Source: Macrocybe gigantea | Lineage: Eukaryota; Basidiomycota; Agaricomycetes; Agaricales; Callistosporiaceae | Assembly (NCBI GenBank): GCA_011319805.1 | Contig: SJRY01000311.1 | Location: forward strand, 62,001-126,000 | Direction: 5' to 3' | Length of the DNA: 64,000 nucleotides | Part shown: positions 1 to 10,450 of the stretch, piece by piece | How the letters are laid out: each line of letters begins with the position of its first letter | Position numbering within the stretch: the stretch's first letter is position 1 | Translations under genes and position numbers: made by a program | The notes under the pieces: generated by a model | What the model was told of the DNA's origin: nothing | What the model saw: the letters and a program-made list of their open reading frames with translations, nothing else | Databases searched by the model: none

Positions 1-3000
1 TCTGAGAGCTTTCCAGACAACGGCTTCCAAACTGGCCAAAGCAATGGCAAAGGTGACAAAGGTTAAAACCTTTGAAGAAATCGTACCGGAAGAATACCAC
101 TGTTTCAAAAATTCAGTGTTCGGAAAAGAGTTGTTCGACGAACTACCACCGTGACAACCTTGGACCATGTGATCGAACTCATTCCAGGAGCTAAACTCCA
201 GGATTGCAAGGTCTATCCCCTGACACTGGATGAACAGAAACAGCTGGATGCCTTTTTAGACGAAAATCTGAACACCAGATGAATCAGACCGTCGAAGTCG
301 CCGATGGCCTTGCCTTTCTTCTTCGTGAAAAAGAAGGACGGATCCCTACGACCTGTACAGGATTATCGGAAGTTGAACGACATGATGATAAAGAACAAAT
401 ACCCACTCCCATTGATCCAGGAGCTAATCGACAAATTGAAGGGAGCAAAGTTCTTTACAAAGCTTGACATCCGATGGGGATACAATAACGTCCGCATGAA
501 AGAAGGCGACGAATGGAAAGCCGCATTCCGGACAAACCGGGGAATGTTTGAACCCCTAGTCATGTTCTTCAGACTGATGAATTCACCGGCCACCTTCCAA
601 ACCATGATGAACACGATCTTTAAAGATGAAATCGATCAGGAATACGTAGTCATCTATATGGACGACATTCTCATCTTCAATAAAGATTTGAATGAACACA
701 GATGACTCGTTCAATGCATGTTGGAAAAGCTAAAGAACAATAAGCTTTACCTGAAACCTGAGAAATGCTCGTTTCATCAACTGGAAGTAGAATACCTCGG
801 AATGATCGTCTCAGAAAATGGCATTAAGATGGACCCCGTTAAAGTCGAAGGTGCCAAAGGATGGCCAAAACCCACCTGTAAAAGGGACGTCCAGCAGTTT
901 TTAGGCTTTTGTAACTTCTACCGCCGTTTCATCGAAGGATTCGCAAAGATCGCGAAACCTTTGACGGAACTAACTGGAAAAGCCAACTGGACATGGGGAA
1001 AGGCCCAAGACGACGCATTCAACAGGTTAAAGAATCGGATCAGCTCAGCACCGATCATTTCGATGCCCCGAGACGATGGAAAGTTCCGAATGGAAGTCGA
1101 TGCCTTGAACTACGCAATCGGAGGCGTCCTTTCACAGGAGCAATCCAACGGTACTTGGAGACTGGTGGCTTTCATGTCAAAGTCATTGAACCCGACGGAA
1201 CGAAACTATGAGATCTACGACAAAGAGATGCTTGCGATCATGACCGGACTTGAGGAATGGCACCAATACCTCTGTGGCGCTAAACAGAAATTCGAGATTT
1301 GGACAGACCACAAGAATCTCGAATATTTCAGGAAGCCTCAGAAATTGAATCGCCGGCAAGCTCGTTGGATTTCGGAACTTCAGGACTACGATTTCATTCT
1401 GGAACACAAACCCGGGAAGTCGATGATGAAGGCAGACAGTCTGTCGAGATGACCAGACCATGAGAAGGGGGAGAACGATAACAAAAACGTCGTACTCCTA
1501 AAGCCAGAGAATTTTCGCCAGATTTTCATGGCAAAGATCACGCCAACACCGGAATTTCAGGACATTCTGGATCAAATCAAAAGGGCTTGGAAACAAAGAG
1601 AGCCTGAGGTCCAGAAACGTCTTGACGGAGGCGAACATGGCTGGGAGGAAAGCGACCGAATTGTTACATGGTTAAAACAGTACTATGTTCCCAAGAGCCA
1701 AAAGATAAGGGAACGGATCATTGAAATCTATCATTCGGATCAAATCTCGGGACACCCAGGACAGACCAAAATGCACGAGTTAATTACGCGCAACTTCTGG
1801 TGGCCCAAAATGATGAATGATGTCAAGGCGTATGTCAAAGGATGTGACAAATGCCAACGGACAAAGATCATCAGAGATCGGAAACACGCCCCGCTTCACC
1901 CGAATGAAGTACCGAAGGAACCATGGGAGATCATATCTGTCGATCTCATCGGACCACTTCCCGAATCTCATGGATATAACGGCGTAATGGTGACAGTAGA
2001 CCGGTTCACAAAAGGAGCCAAGTTTATACCAGTCAACATGGAAATTATGGCAGAAGGAGTCGCTCGCAACCTACGCGACACCATATTCTCGAGTTACGGA
2101 CTCCCAAAGAAAGTCATCAGTGACAGAGGAGGACAATTTGTCTCCACATTCATGACGGACCTCTACGCACTTTTGGGAATCAAAGGAGCTCCCTCGATGC
2201 CGTACCACCCACAGACCGATGGACAAACGGAATGAGTTAATCAGGAAGTCGAACAATACCTGAAACTCTTCGTGAACTACTGGCAAAATGACTGGGCAGA
2301 TTGGCTACCTATGGCCGAATTCTCCTACAACAATCGAATTCACTCGGCGACCGGATACTCCCCGTTTTACTTAAACCACGGGCGACATCCGTACACTGGA
2401 AAAGAACCTCCGAAGCATAATGCTAAATCACAGACTGCTGAGGAGTTCGCTGAAATGATGAAGGAAATTTGGACCAAGGCCGAAACCTCCTTGTTGAAGG
2501 CTGCAGAGACAATGAAACGGACCTATGACCGAAAACAGAAACCTGCCCGAGAGTACCATGAGGGTGATCAGGTCTGGCTGGAAGGAACAAATATCACAAC
2601 CGACCGGCCAACCGACAAACTTAACAACAAATGGTTTGGTCCTTTCAAAGTCAAATGGCGAATTGGAGAATCAGCATACGAACTCGAGTTACCAGAACAC
2701 TGGAGGATTCACCCCATCCGAAACGAATCCGAACTTACCCCGTACATGGCACCGGCGTTCCCGCAACAAAAAGCGGTAATGATTCTTAAACGGCCTCCTT
2801 CCATCATTGTGGAAGGAGAAAAACAATACGAAATAGAGGCTGTGATAAATTCTCGATGGAATCGAGGAAAATTACAGTATAGAATACACTGGAAGGGGTA
2901 CCCCCTCGAAGACGCCACCTGGGAACCCGCCGAAAACGTCAACGGAGATGCGCCAGATGCAGTTGTGAAATTTCATCGTGAGAATCCCAAGGCACCATCC

Positions 3001-3180
3001 CTAGAAAGAGGACAACGTCAATTGCCACCCCGACCCATGCCAAAGAAGATAGTACGCACCTGCTTCCATCAGACCCAATCACCGAAGGTCTTGTTCGACC
3101 ACATGGCTGATGAAGTCTGGGTCTGCCCACGAGGTCAACAAATGAAAACACTCCCAAAGAAGGAGACCCTCACCGGCTAG
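1..3180 (+). pseudogene. Gypsy-A pol polyprotein, broken by in-frame TGA codons
   Basis: Polyprotein that would copy and integrate Gypsy-A. Seen in order: RT with the [17 protein letters not shown] start and the YMDD active site near 655-666; RNase H with the DALNYAIGGVLS and TDHKNLEYF motifs (1,100-1,330); integrase zinc-binding HHCC domain (1,700-1,860); integrase core with SVDLIGPLP and YHPQTDGQTE (1,935-2,235); and a C-terminal chromodomain (YRIHWKGYPLEDATWEP, about 2,878-2,930). Reading is interrupted by TGA at 152-154, 280-282, 703-705, 1450-1452 and 2233-2235. Each sits where related elements have arginine, so CGA is the expected codon. There is also a one-base shift near 160. The last part ends at TAG 3178-3180. 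It cannot make a full product as read. Confidence 0.9.
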
Positions 3181-3288
3181 ATGTCGGACCCGAGCGAAGT
3201 CGAAGATCAGCTGGATGCGGCTTGGCAGGTGTGGCAGCAACGTCAGAACCAGAAAGTCGTAGGCGAGGACGAGCGCCAGAAGGACTAG
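3181..3288 (+). CDS. Small 35-codon ORF directly after the pol stop
   Basis: An ATG follows the pol TAG with no gap and stays in the pol frame. It encodes an acidic, Q-rich peptide starting MSDPSEVEDQLDAAW and ends at TAG 3286-3288. It may be the natural pol C-terminus beyond a CAG-to-TAG change, or chance. I do not recognise a domain. Confidence 0.25.
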   Translation: MSDPSEVEDQLDAAWQVWQQRQNQKVVGEDERQKD

Positions 3289-3333
3289 GAGAATGATGAA
3301 GAAGAAAAACATGATTGCAAGGACGCAATCTCT

Positions 3334-3346
3334 AAGAGGGGGGTAA
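3334..3346 (+). promoter_or_regulatory. Polypurine tract of Gypsy-A
   Basis: The purine run AAGAGGGGGG followed by TAA ends right before the TGTTACG start of the 3' LTR, the expected place for plus-strand priming. Confidence 0.7.
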
Positions 3347-3761
3347 TGTTACGATTTCAGGCTAATCATTATCCTGACGACAGGCACGTGACTCAAAAGC
3401 CACATGATGAACATGTGATAGACATGACGCGACAAACAAGATACAATGCAGCAACTCGAGGAAAACCCTATGACAATGACGCGTCAGCGCTGACTAGGGC
3501 AAAGGGTTATTGCACAGTATCTGTAGGACAACGCATGGAGCACAGTCGAATCCTGACTCACGCAGACGAGGGTTTAGGGTTTCACGTAGCATGAGGCTAA
3601 CATACTCATGGTCCATGCTCGGTAGTCATAACGTATAAATACCTGAATTGTATATAGTAGAATCCAGCTTTGAGCTGGCTTATAATAGCACTCTTATCCC
3701 CGCCTCTCATCTCTAAGTGATAGTTAGAGTGACCTGCGCACAGAATTGGTTTTGCGTAGCA
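3347..3761 (+). repeat. Gypsy-A 3' LTR
   Basis: Starts TGTTACGATTTC after the polypurine tract. A TATA-like GTATAAATAC lies at 3,633-3,642. The 3' end at ...TAGCA (3,761) is inferred from where similarity to the KDZ 5' end at 19.9-20.1 kb begins. A CACGTGAC E-box lies at 3,385-3,392. Confidence 0.65.
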
Positions 3762-3833
3762 CAGCTGCCATTCACCTCGGAGAGCAGCACTCGCTGCAAT
3801 TCGAGCAATGGCAGCTGAAGTCCCCCAAACTCA

Positions 3834-3858
3834 GGTCACGTGAACACAACACGTGACC
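3834..3858. promoter_or_regulatory. Palindromic E-box pair in the KDZ-1 5' region
   Basis: GGTCACGTG and CACGTGACC face each other across a 7-bp spacer, about 60 bp before the accessory-gene start. In the shortened copy (about 19,966-19,980) this reads GGTCATGTGACC, so the CpG has decayed. It could be a bHLH-type binding site; that is inference. Confidence 0.45.
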
Positions 3859-3918
3859 AAAACATGTGAGTTGCCATGTCATCAACCCTTTGCCCTGGTT
3901 GACTTCGAGCAAACCACC

Positions 3919-6302
3919 ATGCCCCCAGGACTTCCAAGACTAAATCTACTGCCTCTTCTGCTACAGCTCCTGTCTCTGCTGGCACTAGGTCAGCCTCTGC
4001 AGCCTCCAAGGCTACTGACACAGGCCCTGCCACTAGATCAGCTTCAGCTGTGGCTAAACCAGTAACCACTGCCAAACCCAAGTCCGGGCAAGCCAAGGGA
4101 GCCAGGTATGTCTTCTATGTGCTCAAATCAGATGTATCACTAAAGATCTTCTCTGATCCTGTAGTAAAAAGACTTCTGCTCAACGAATTCAAGAGGATGC
4201 CTTAGCTGATGCAGCTGGGCAGCCTCACCTGACTCGGTATGTTCCCTTTCATCGTATAGCTACCCTTTATTGATCCTATCTCATATTTAGCACTGAGCAT
4301 GTCCTTGAAGAGAGTGGAATTTCAGTTGCTCTGCTGCACAGGCGTGGAGTCAGTTCTGCATCCAAGAAAGTTATTCTAGTTAAGGTAAATGAGACACCTG
4401 AGCAAGACAGTGAGGATGAAGGGGAAGAAGGAAAGGAAGGGTTAGCTAGGGAAGGTCAGATTGTTTTGATCGTTTTTTTTTTCTGAAAAATCTGACGAGA
4501 AATCTTTTTAAAAAATTCAGATGAAAATGACAAAGATCTTGAGGAGGACAAGGAGGAGGAAGAGGAGGAAAAGGAGAAGAAGAAAGGAAAAGGGAAGCAA
4601 AAGGGGATCATTCCAGACAACGAGGGTATGTTTTTTTTTTTTTTTTTGAAATAAATTTGCAATTTATTCTTTCTGTTTAGAATCTGAGGACGAAGATAAC
4701 AAGAATGATAAAGTAGTCAATGACCAAAATGAGGGTGAGCTTTGTTCAATTTCTTCACATTTAGCTCAGGAATTTCTGAATCATTTTGCTCAATGTTTTT
4801 AGATAACGAGTTGGGGCCAGTTGAGGATGATGGCATGGAGGATAAGGATGATATAGAGGCAGGGGAGGAAGAGGAGGCAGGGGGAGGAAGAGGAGGTGGT
4901 TGAGAAAAGTGCAGAGGATGTCAATCATGGTAAGTTTTCATTCCGATCTTGTATTTCTTTAATCTAAAATGTTTTAGATGACAATATAGACATCGACATA
5001 ACCGATACACCTACCAAAGGTACCTTGGAGGCTACCCCACGTGGTAAAGATACCAAGTGAAAGGGTCAGGCATGCAGCAACTCTGATTCAAGTGAAAGCG
5101 AAATTCGCGCAGCTAAGTCATCTCGCCGTTCAACATCTCATAGTACTGCTACATCTTTCAACCATGAAGATGAACGATCCCTCTCTCCTGTAGAGCCACA
5201 AGGCTCTTCCCATGCCCAGGGTGGTCTATTCTGAGGCAAGGCTATTGGAAATGCACCCAACATTGCCGATCTTAGTACGTTCTTCAAGTTTTTCTAATAA
5301 ATGATATACTAACGAGATATCTCAGACCATTTGACTCTCACCTCTGACCATCGTCAATCTGCAAAGGGCCAGGTTCTCATATATTCCTCTCAGGACAAGT
5401 CCGCTGAGCCATTTGCTATGAAGGCCCCATTTGAACCTGATCTTGGAGCTGTCTTGCAAAACCTCAGTGGCCATTATTCTCCAATTTCGAGTATATTTCT
5501 TATTAGTTTGAATGTAACGACAATCTAATTACATTTACTCTGTATTACAGAATCCAATAGTCGTATCTTTGTCAAGAAAGAAGAATACTGGTCTCTCAAG
5601 GGCCATTTGGATCAAATCATAGGTGAAAATGAAGAAGCCGCATGGATTTCTCGTAATAATGTCATGACCTTATCAATCTGCATCATAATTTTTCTTTTTT
5701 ATATTTAATATATGTTAATGATTTGAAATTCTTGCCTAGGAATCTGACGCTAGTGGCACCACTACTGGTAATGCTTCTGGCTCTACGTCTTCTACCTCAG
5801 AAAGTGTCTATCGCCATGTCAAGGCAGGATCTCTAGAAGAACGGATTGCAAAGATCCTTCAGATTCCTCCAGGTTTGACAGATCATAGCAAACAAGATCT
5901 CTGCTTTTCTTTTGAGAAATATATGGCTATTCAAAATGCCATGCAAGGTATAAAGAACTTGGCCAAGACAGGAAAATGGACGGACAAAGTATATTTCTTA
6001 TATTTTTTATTTGAAGTGATTTTAATTATATTCTAGATTCCTGACGATCTTGTTTTCATCAATATCTTTGCGTCCAAGTCTTCATATTACACTTACTATC
6101 GCAAGCACTTTCCTGAGGCATGGACCATGAAGACATTCTCGGCTGGTTGAAAGGTGAAGATGGGATAATGGATAGCAGTGTTTTTGGTTCAGGCGTACGT
6201 CCCTCATTTGACGCTTTGCAAAAGGTCTTGGATGAGCACAAGAGAAGTGCTCAAAAGGAAGAGGCAAAGAGGGCCAAATCTCATAAGAAAAAGCATTTGT
6301 AA
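3919..6302 (+). pseudogene. KDZ-1 accessory gene, multi-exon, unknown function, frameshifted
   Basis: I do not recognise this family. The start is taken from the shortened copy, which reads ATGGCCCCCAAGACC; here one G is missing so the ATG (3919) is out of frame. The product would begin with an S/T/A/K-rich tail (about 60 residues), then RYVFYVLKSDVS, a very acidic E/D-rich stretch over several exons (4,400-5,040), then a more regular C-terminal half (5,330-6,300) ending in a lysine-rich NLS-like KAKSHKKKHL. Likely introns: 4239-4291, 4624-4680, 4732-4801, 4929-4977, 5273-5325, 5485-5551, 5649-5740, 5987-6036. Several in-frame stops and a one-base shift at about 6,119 show decay. Splicing across 6,297-6,382 would fuse it in frame with the transposase ORF, so one fused gene is also possible. 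Confidence 0.55.
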
Positions 6303-6341
6303 GTCAATATAACAAATGTACACCTGGGTTTTGATTGCAAT

Positions 6342-8750
6342 ATGCTTTTTTCGGTTTTTTTTTTGCTTTTTTTTGGGTTTAGTCTGGAAACATTTGTGTT
6401 TGTCCTGCAAGTCTGGATTGCCCAACTCAAAGCTTCATTGGAATGGATTATCTGCTTTATATTCTGGCTTTTGGCAACTCTGAGATCTCTATTGCCATCA
6501 CAAGCAAGCTTTGCATCTCTGGCTGTTATGATTTTGCTCTGGCTAGGCATTTTGCCTTGTGTGGAAGCCAGCTCTGGATTGCCTAAGCAAGCATTTCCAA
6601 ATGTTCGCTTCAGTGTCTTTGTGGAATTTATTGAGCAGCAATTCAGCTCAAGGGTATCATTGGCAACTGTTTTAATAGTTCTTTTTGCCATGACATATAA
6701 TATGGATTTATTAAATCTGCACCTGAAGCAGCAAGCACGATCTCGGACTGCTACGGCTTGGTTGACTGCTCTGTCTCGGGCTTTAAAAGACAGCCTTCAA
6801 GATGATTTTGCTCATCTTTTCCAGAAGAAGGAGATGGTATCCACTCTTGATGATGAGAAGACATCAAATATTTTAGCTGCAAAGCTTCATCTTTTGATCA
6901 ATGTTCTTTTTGATCCCTCTGGAGACACGGAGTTACAGGTCGTTGATGATGGCATTCTCAAGCCAATCCAGTTGATTTGTCCACAAACTGCTACATGTCA
7001 AAATTCTGCTTGCAAGCACCAGTATTTGCTACAAAATACCAAAGTCCATGACATTCCCCAGGTGAAATTGCTATATGGGAATCATTTGGTTTGGGATGCC
7101 TATATTCTCACTGGCAAATGCAGAGATTGCAAACGGATTTATTATGTGGATCATAAAGCATCCTTAATCCAGGGCCAGACTGCTCGGCATAGAGTCTATT
7201 TGAACTCTGCCAAATTTTTGAAAGTTGGCCAAACCTTTTGGATTGATCGCAGCTTTTCAAATGCTGTCATTCAAGCGATGTACAATTTTCATGCATCACC
7301 ATCATCTGTAGCATCATTTTACAATGATGCATATTTGGAAAGATATGGGATCAACATTTCTAGGTGACAAGTTTGGCAATGCTTTGTCCAAGAATCTATC
7401 TGCCAAGTATCGGAGTATTCAGATAATAGCTTTGCTACTATTGATGGACTTAATATTCAAGATACTGTCAAGCAAGCTTTTGACCAGCTTGGCCAAGATG
7501 GTGTCATCAAGGGTGCTAAAGAACATGCATGTTCCGAGTGCACACATGAATATAAAGCAACTGCTGATAGGATTACAGCAGATGATCCTGCTACAGTATT
7601 GGGAATTGATGAAAATCATTGTGTCCCTCCTTTACAAGGAAAAAACGCTTATTTGGCTCTTCAAGATGCTGCAAATGCAAGAGCAATAGCTGAACGAGCT
7701 GCTAGGGCAGCCAATATTGATAATGATGATGCAATGTATGTTGATCAGGAGGAAGATGATGATGCTGCTCCTGTCAAGATGATTGTGATGGATGGAATTG
7801 TCATGGGACCTGCACATTGTGCATACAGAAATTGCAGCAATGCTTTAACGAATTATCACAATGGAGTCTTTTGTCAAGAACATGACAGACTATTGCAAGG
7901 ATTATGCCATGTCAAAGATTGCCCCAATCCTAAAGTCAGAAATACCCAAGCATGCAATGATCACCAAGGAGTTTGGCATTCATATCAAGTCAGATATGGC
8001 AAACAATCGCTTTTGGGTATTCAGTGTTTGATTAGACAGGGTGAAGAAGAATGACAAGATTGGCTTCCTCAGGGCACTCATGCAGTTCAGAGACATGATG
8101 AACCCAAGTCTCAAACTCAACCAAGACTTCTGCATTATTTTAGTGCTGGGAAGTATTATTGTGTTGAAACAATTTGTTCACCCTGTGGAGTCATTGTGGC
8201 ATGGACCAAATTTGACGTCTCAGAGTCACCCACCAATATTCTGAACTGGCTAGAAAAGGTCTATCCAGATACTGAAACTAGACCAGATTATATTTGCATT
8301 GACAAAGCTTGTCAAGTCTTGTGCACAGCAATTGTCAATGGGAAATGGGATGATTGGAAGGACACAACATGGTTTATTGTAGATTCATATCATTATATCA
8401 ATCACCGATCCACCGACTATCTATGCCGCAAATGGTGTAATCCTGCACCATTGAATAGCTCTGCGCCAAATCTTATTGCAGTTGAAATTGATGCACATGG
8501 CAATGCACATTTCAAACGAGTATATAATACACAAGCATCTGAACAATTAAATGCTTGGATAGCAGGCTTTGAGCCTATTCTAAACAGAATGACGGTCTAT
8601 AATTTCAACTGGACACTACACGTTTTGTTACTTCTTCATACTTGGAAAGTACTTCAAAAACAAGATAAAAAGACTGCTCAGAATATTATTCCAATTGATA
8701 GTGAAGAATTGGAAGAAGAATTAGGCATTGAAATGGATATAGTACAATAG
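6342..8750 (+). pseudogene. KDZ transposase with CxC5 and CxC6 cysteine clusters, two in-frame TGA codons
   Basis: One reading frame of about 800 codons, broken only by TGA at 7365-7367 and 8052-8054, both probably former CGA. A hydrophobic N-terminal part is followed by the CxC5 cluster (CPQTATCQNSACKHQYLL and GKCRDCKRIYYVDHK, 6,978-7,155), an acidic linker (7,700-7,770), the CxC6 cluster (HCAYRNCSN, CHVKDCPNP and a CNDHQG end, 7,815-7,970), and the KDZ-type catalytic part with CIDKACQ (8,299-8,319) and WFIVDSYHYINH (8,371-8,406). Such proteins are the transposases of basidiomycete KDZ elements; the job is inferred to be excision and integration of KDZ-1. The start is uncertain: ATG 6342 opens a hydrophobic leader, but the true start may lie upstream through an intron at 6,297-6,382. 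Nearly intact, so a young pseudogene. Confidence 0.75.
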
Positions 8751-8819
8751 TCTCTTGGATAGGAGTTTTTGTATGTCTTATATCAATAAATGTTCAACTT
8801 TGCAGCATAAAAATATCAA

Positions 8820-9770
8820 TTCCTACTGGAGTCTACAAGGAGTCCTGATAGAGTTCCTGTGCAGTTCTTGTAGAATCCTGCTAGAATCTCATAAGATGTT
8901 ATAGGTATATATTGCTACAATGCTGTTAGTTTTACCTTGAGTTCTTGAGGAGTCTTTGTGGAGTTTTTGTGGAGTTCTTGTAGAGGTCTTTTGGAGTTCT
9001 TGGAGAGTTCTTGTAGAATTCTTTGCTAATACTCATAAAGTTTTGCTAGAGTACTTGTAATGTCCTTGTAGAGTCCTCATAACATTCTCATAGAGTTCTT
9101 GTAGAGTTCTTTTCTAATTCTCATAATGTTTTGTTAGAGTATTCATAATGTTCTTGTAGGTTTCTCATAATGTCCTTGTAGAGTTTTACTGGAGTCCTTG
9201 TAGCATCCTTATGATGTTTCCTTTGATTTCTATTGAGATCTGTTTGCAATCCTCATAACATCCTTCTAGAGTTTTACTGGAGACCTTGTAAATTCCTTGT
9301 GGAGTGCTGTCAGAATCTTGCTGGAATTCTGTTAAATTCCTGGTGCAGTCCTTGTAAAGTCCTTCGAAAGCTGTGTTGATGTTCCTGTCAAGTCCTTGTA
9401 TAGTTGTATTAAAATCCTTGTTAAGTCCTTGTAAAAATCTATTAAAGTTCTTGTTGGGTCCTTGTTGGGTCCTCCCAAGATCCTGCTGGAGTTCTGCTGG
9501 AGTCATGTTAAAGTCCTGGTTGAGTTCTATTAGAGTCCTCCTCGTAAGTTGAAGTCCTTCTGAACTCCTTCTGAATGCCTTCTAAAGTCCTTCTAGAGTT
9601 GTAGCAGAACTTAACATTTCTAGTTCTGCTGGAGTCCTTGTAGAATCCTCCTAATGTCCTGATAATATATATATTGGACCCAACCAGGACCCAACCAGGA
9701 CTCAATGAGGACTTTACACAAACTCCAGAAACTCAGCAAGGACTCAACAGGGACTCAACAGGGATGCCAG
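8820..9770. repeat. Satellite tail of KDZ-1 (11-15 bp degenerate units)
   Basis: Long run of imperfect GAGTCCTTGTA / GAGTTCTTGTA units. After an AT-rich centre (ATATATATATT near 9,667) the units switch to the opposite orientation (AGGACTCAACAAG type). The same array, including the AT centre, is present in the shortened copy at 18.7-19.8 kb. No coding content; ORFs across it are by-products of the repeat. Confidence 0.8.
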
Positions 9771-9801
9771 GAGGAATGGAGGGGGAGTGTCATGTACTCA
9801 G

Positions 9802-9906
9802 CTGTGGGCTGCGCTTCAAGAGGAATGGGCCAACTTCCCACGATCTGCCCTGGACAAGCTCTTCGAGAGCATGCCCCGCCGTGTCAGTGTGCTTTTGAAG
9901 GCTTGA
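9802..9906 (+). pseudogene. C-terminal fragment of a Tc1/mariner-type transposase
   Basis: 34 codons plus stop, beginning LWAALQEEWANF and ending in a SMPRRVSVLLKA-like tail at TGA 9904-9906. This is the usual end of Tc1-like transposases (LW..LQ.EW....FI..L..SMPRR...V). It is cut at its 5' side by the end of KDZ-1, so KDZ-1 seems to have inserted into an older Tc1-like element. The missing 5' part would be left of 3,762, where Gypsy-A and the window edge hide it. Confidence 0.6.
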
Positions 9907-10450
9907 AGGGATCATACCAAATATTAGGTATGCAGATCTCTCTTGTCCATTCCTTGATGCACACAATGCTAATCATTATACCATACCTGCCCAGGGCAGA
10001 AGTATCGCACATCCAAATTTTTAGTTTCAATGCTCACAATATTTTTCCATTTATATCTACCTTTCATTTCATCCCTATTGTGATTCTGATTTGTCATAGC
10101 TAATGATTGATGTCAAAATGAACTGTCTACAATGTGAGTTACATGGTCTTATCAATCTAACTGAGGGTGGCTGTGTGATACTTATATCAGCCACTATAGG
10201 TGCAGGTCAACTCGAGCATTCTTGCATTGAGGAGCTGCACATCAAACCAGCATGTCATCATCATACCCTCAATGCAGGCCACCAGTACAGGGGCGATATA
10301 TCAGAACAAGGAGGTGAGCTCAGTGACGGCATTATGAGTGTCACTATTAGGGGATGCATCACTCAACTCCCCTTCCACAACATACTCAATCCTCACATGC
10401 CCAACTCACTTGGCCTGCAGCTATCCAGTAAACTGGATGCAATCTGTTGA
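9907..10450. other. Unassigned stretch after the Tc1-like fragment
   Basis: I see no convincing gene, terminal repeat or RNA. The short ORFs here have no recognisable motif. Confidence 0.4.

Larger units (their letters stand above)
1..3761 (+). mobile_element. Gypsy-A: 3' part of a Ty3/Gypsy chromovirus-type LTR retrotransposon
   Basis: The window opens inside this element. It has a pol gene (protease end, reverse transcriptase, RNase H, integrase, chromodomain), a polypurine tract and a 3' LTR. The 5' LTR and gag lie outside the window, so LTR divergence and target-site duplication cannot be checked. The right end is inferred because the sequence after 3,761 matches the 5' end of the KDZ element copied at 19.9-20.1 kb. 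Gypsy-A therefore appears to have inserted into the first bases of KDZ-1 and is younger than it. It keeps many CpG dinucleotides, unlike most elements to its right, which also suggests youth. Confidence 0.85.
3762..9799 (+). mobile_element. KDZ-1: KDZ-type DNA transposon with accessory gene and satellite tail
   Basis: Two genes on the same strand (accessory gene 3,919-6,302 and CxC5/CxC6 KDZ transposase 6,342-8,750) followed by about 900 bp of short tandem repeats. A shortened copy in reverse orientation at 18,680-20,075 shares the first 190 bp and the last 1 kb, which defines the ends: the 5' side near CAGCTGCCAT and the 3' side near GGGGGAGTGTCAT. The outermost 5' bases are replaced by Gypsy-A. 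The 3' end abuts the C-terminal codons of a Tc1-like transposase (9,802). I could not identify terminal inverted repeats with confidence. Confidence 0.65.
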
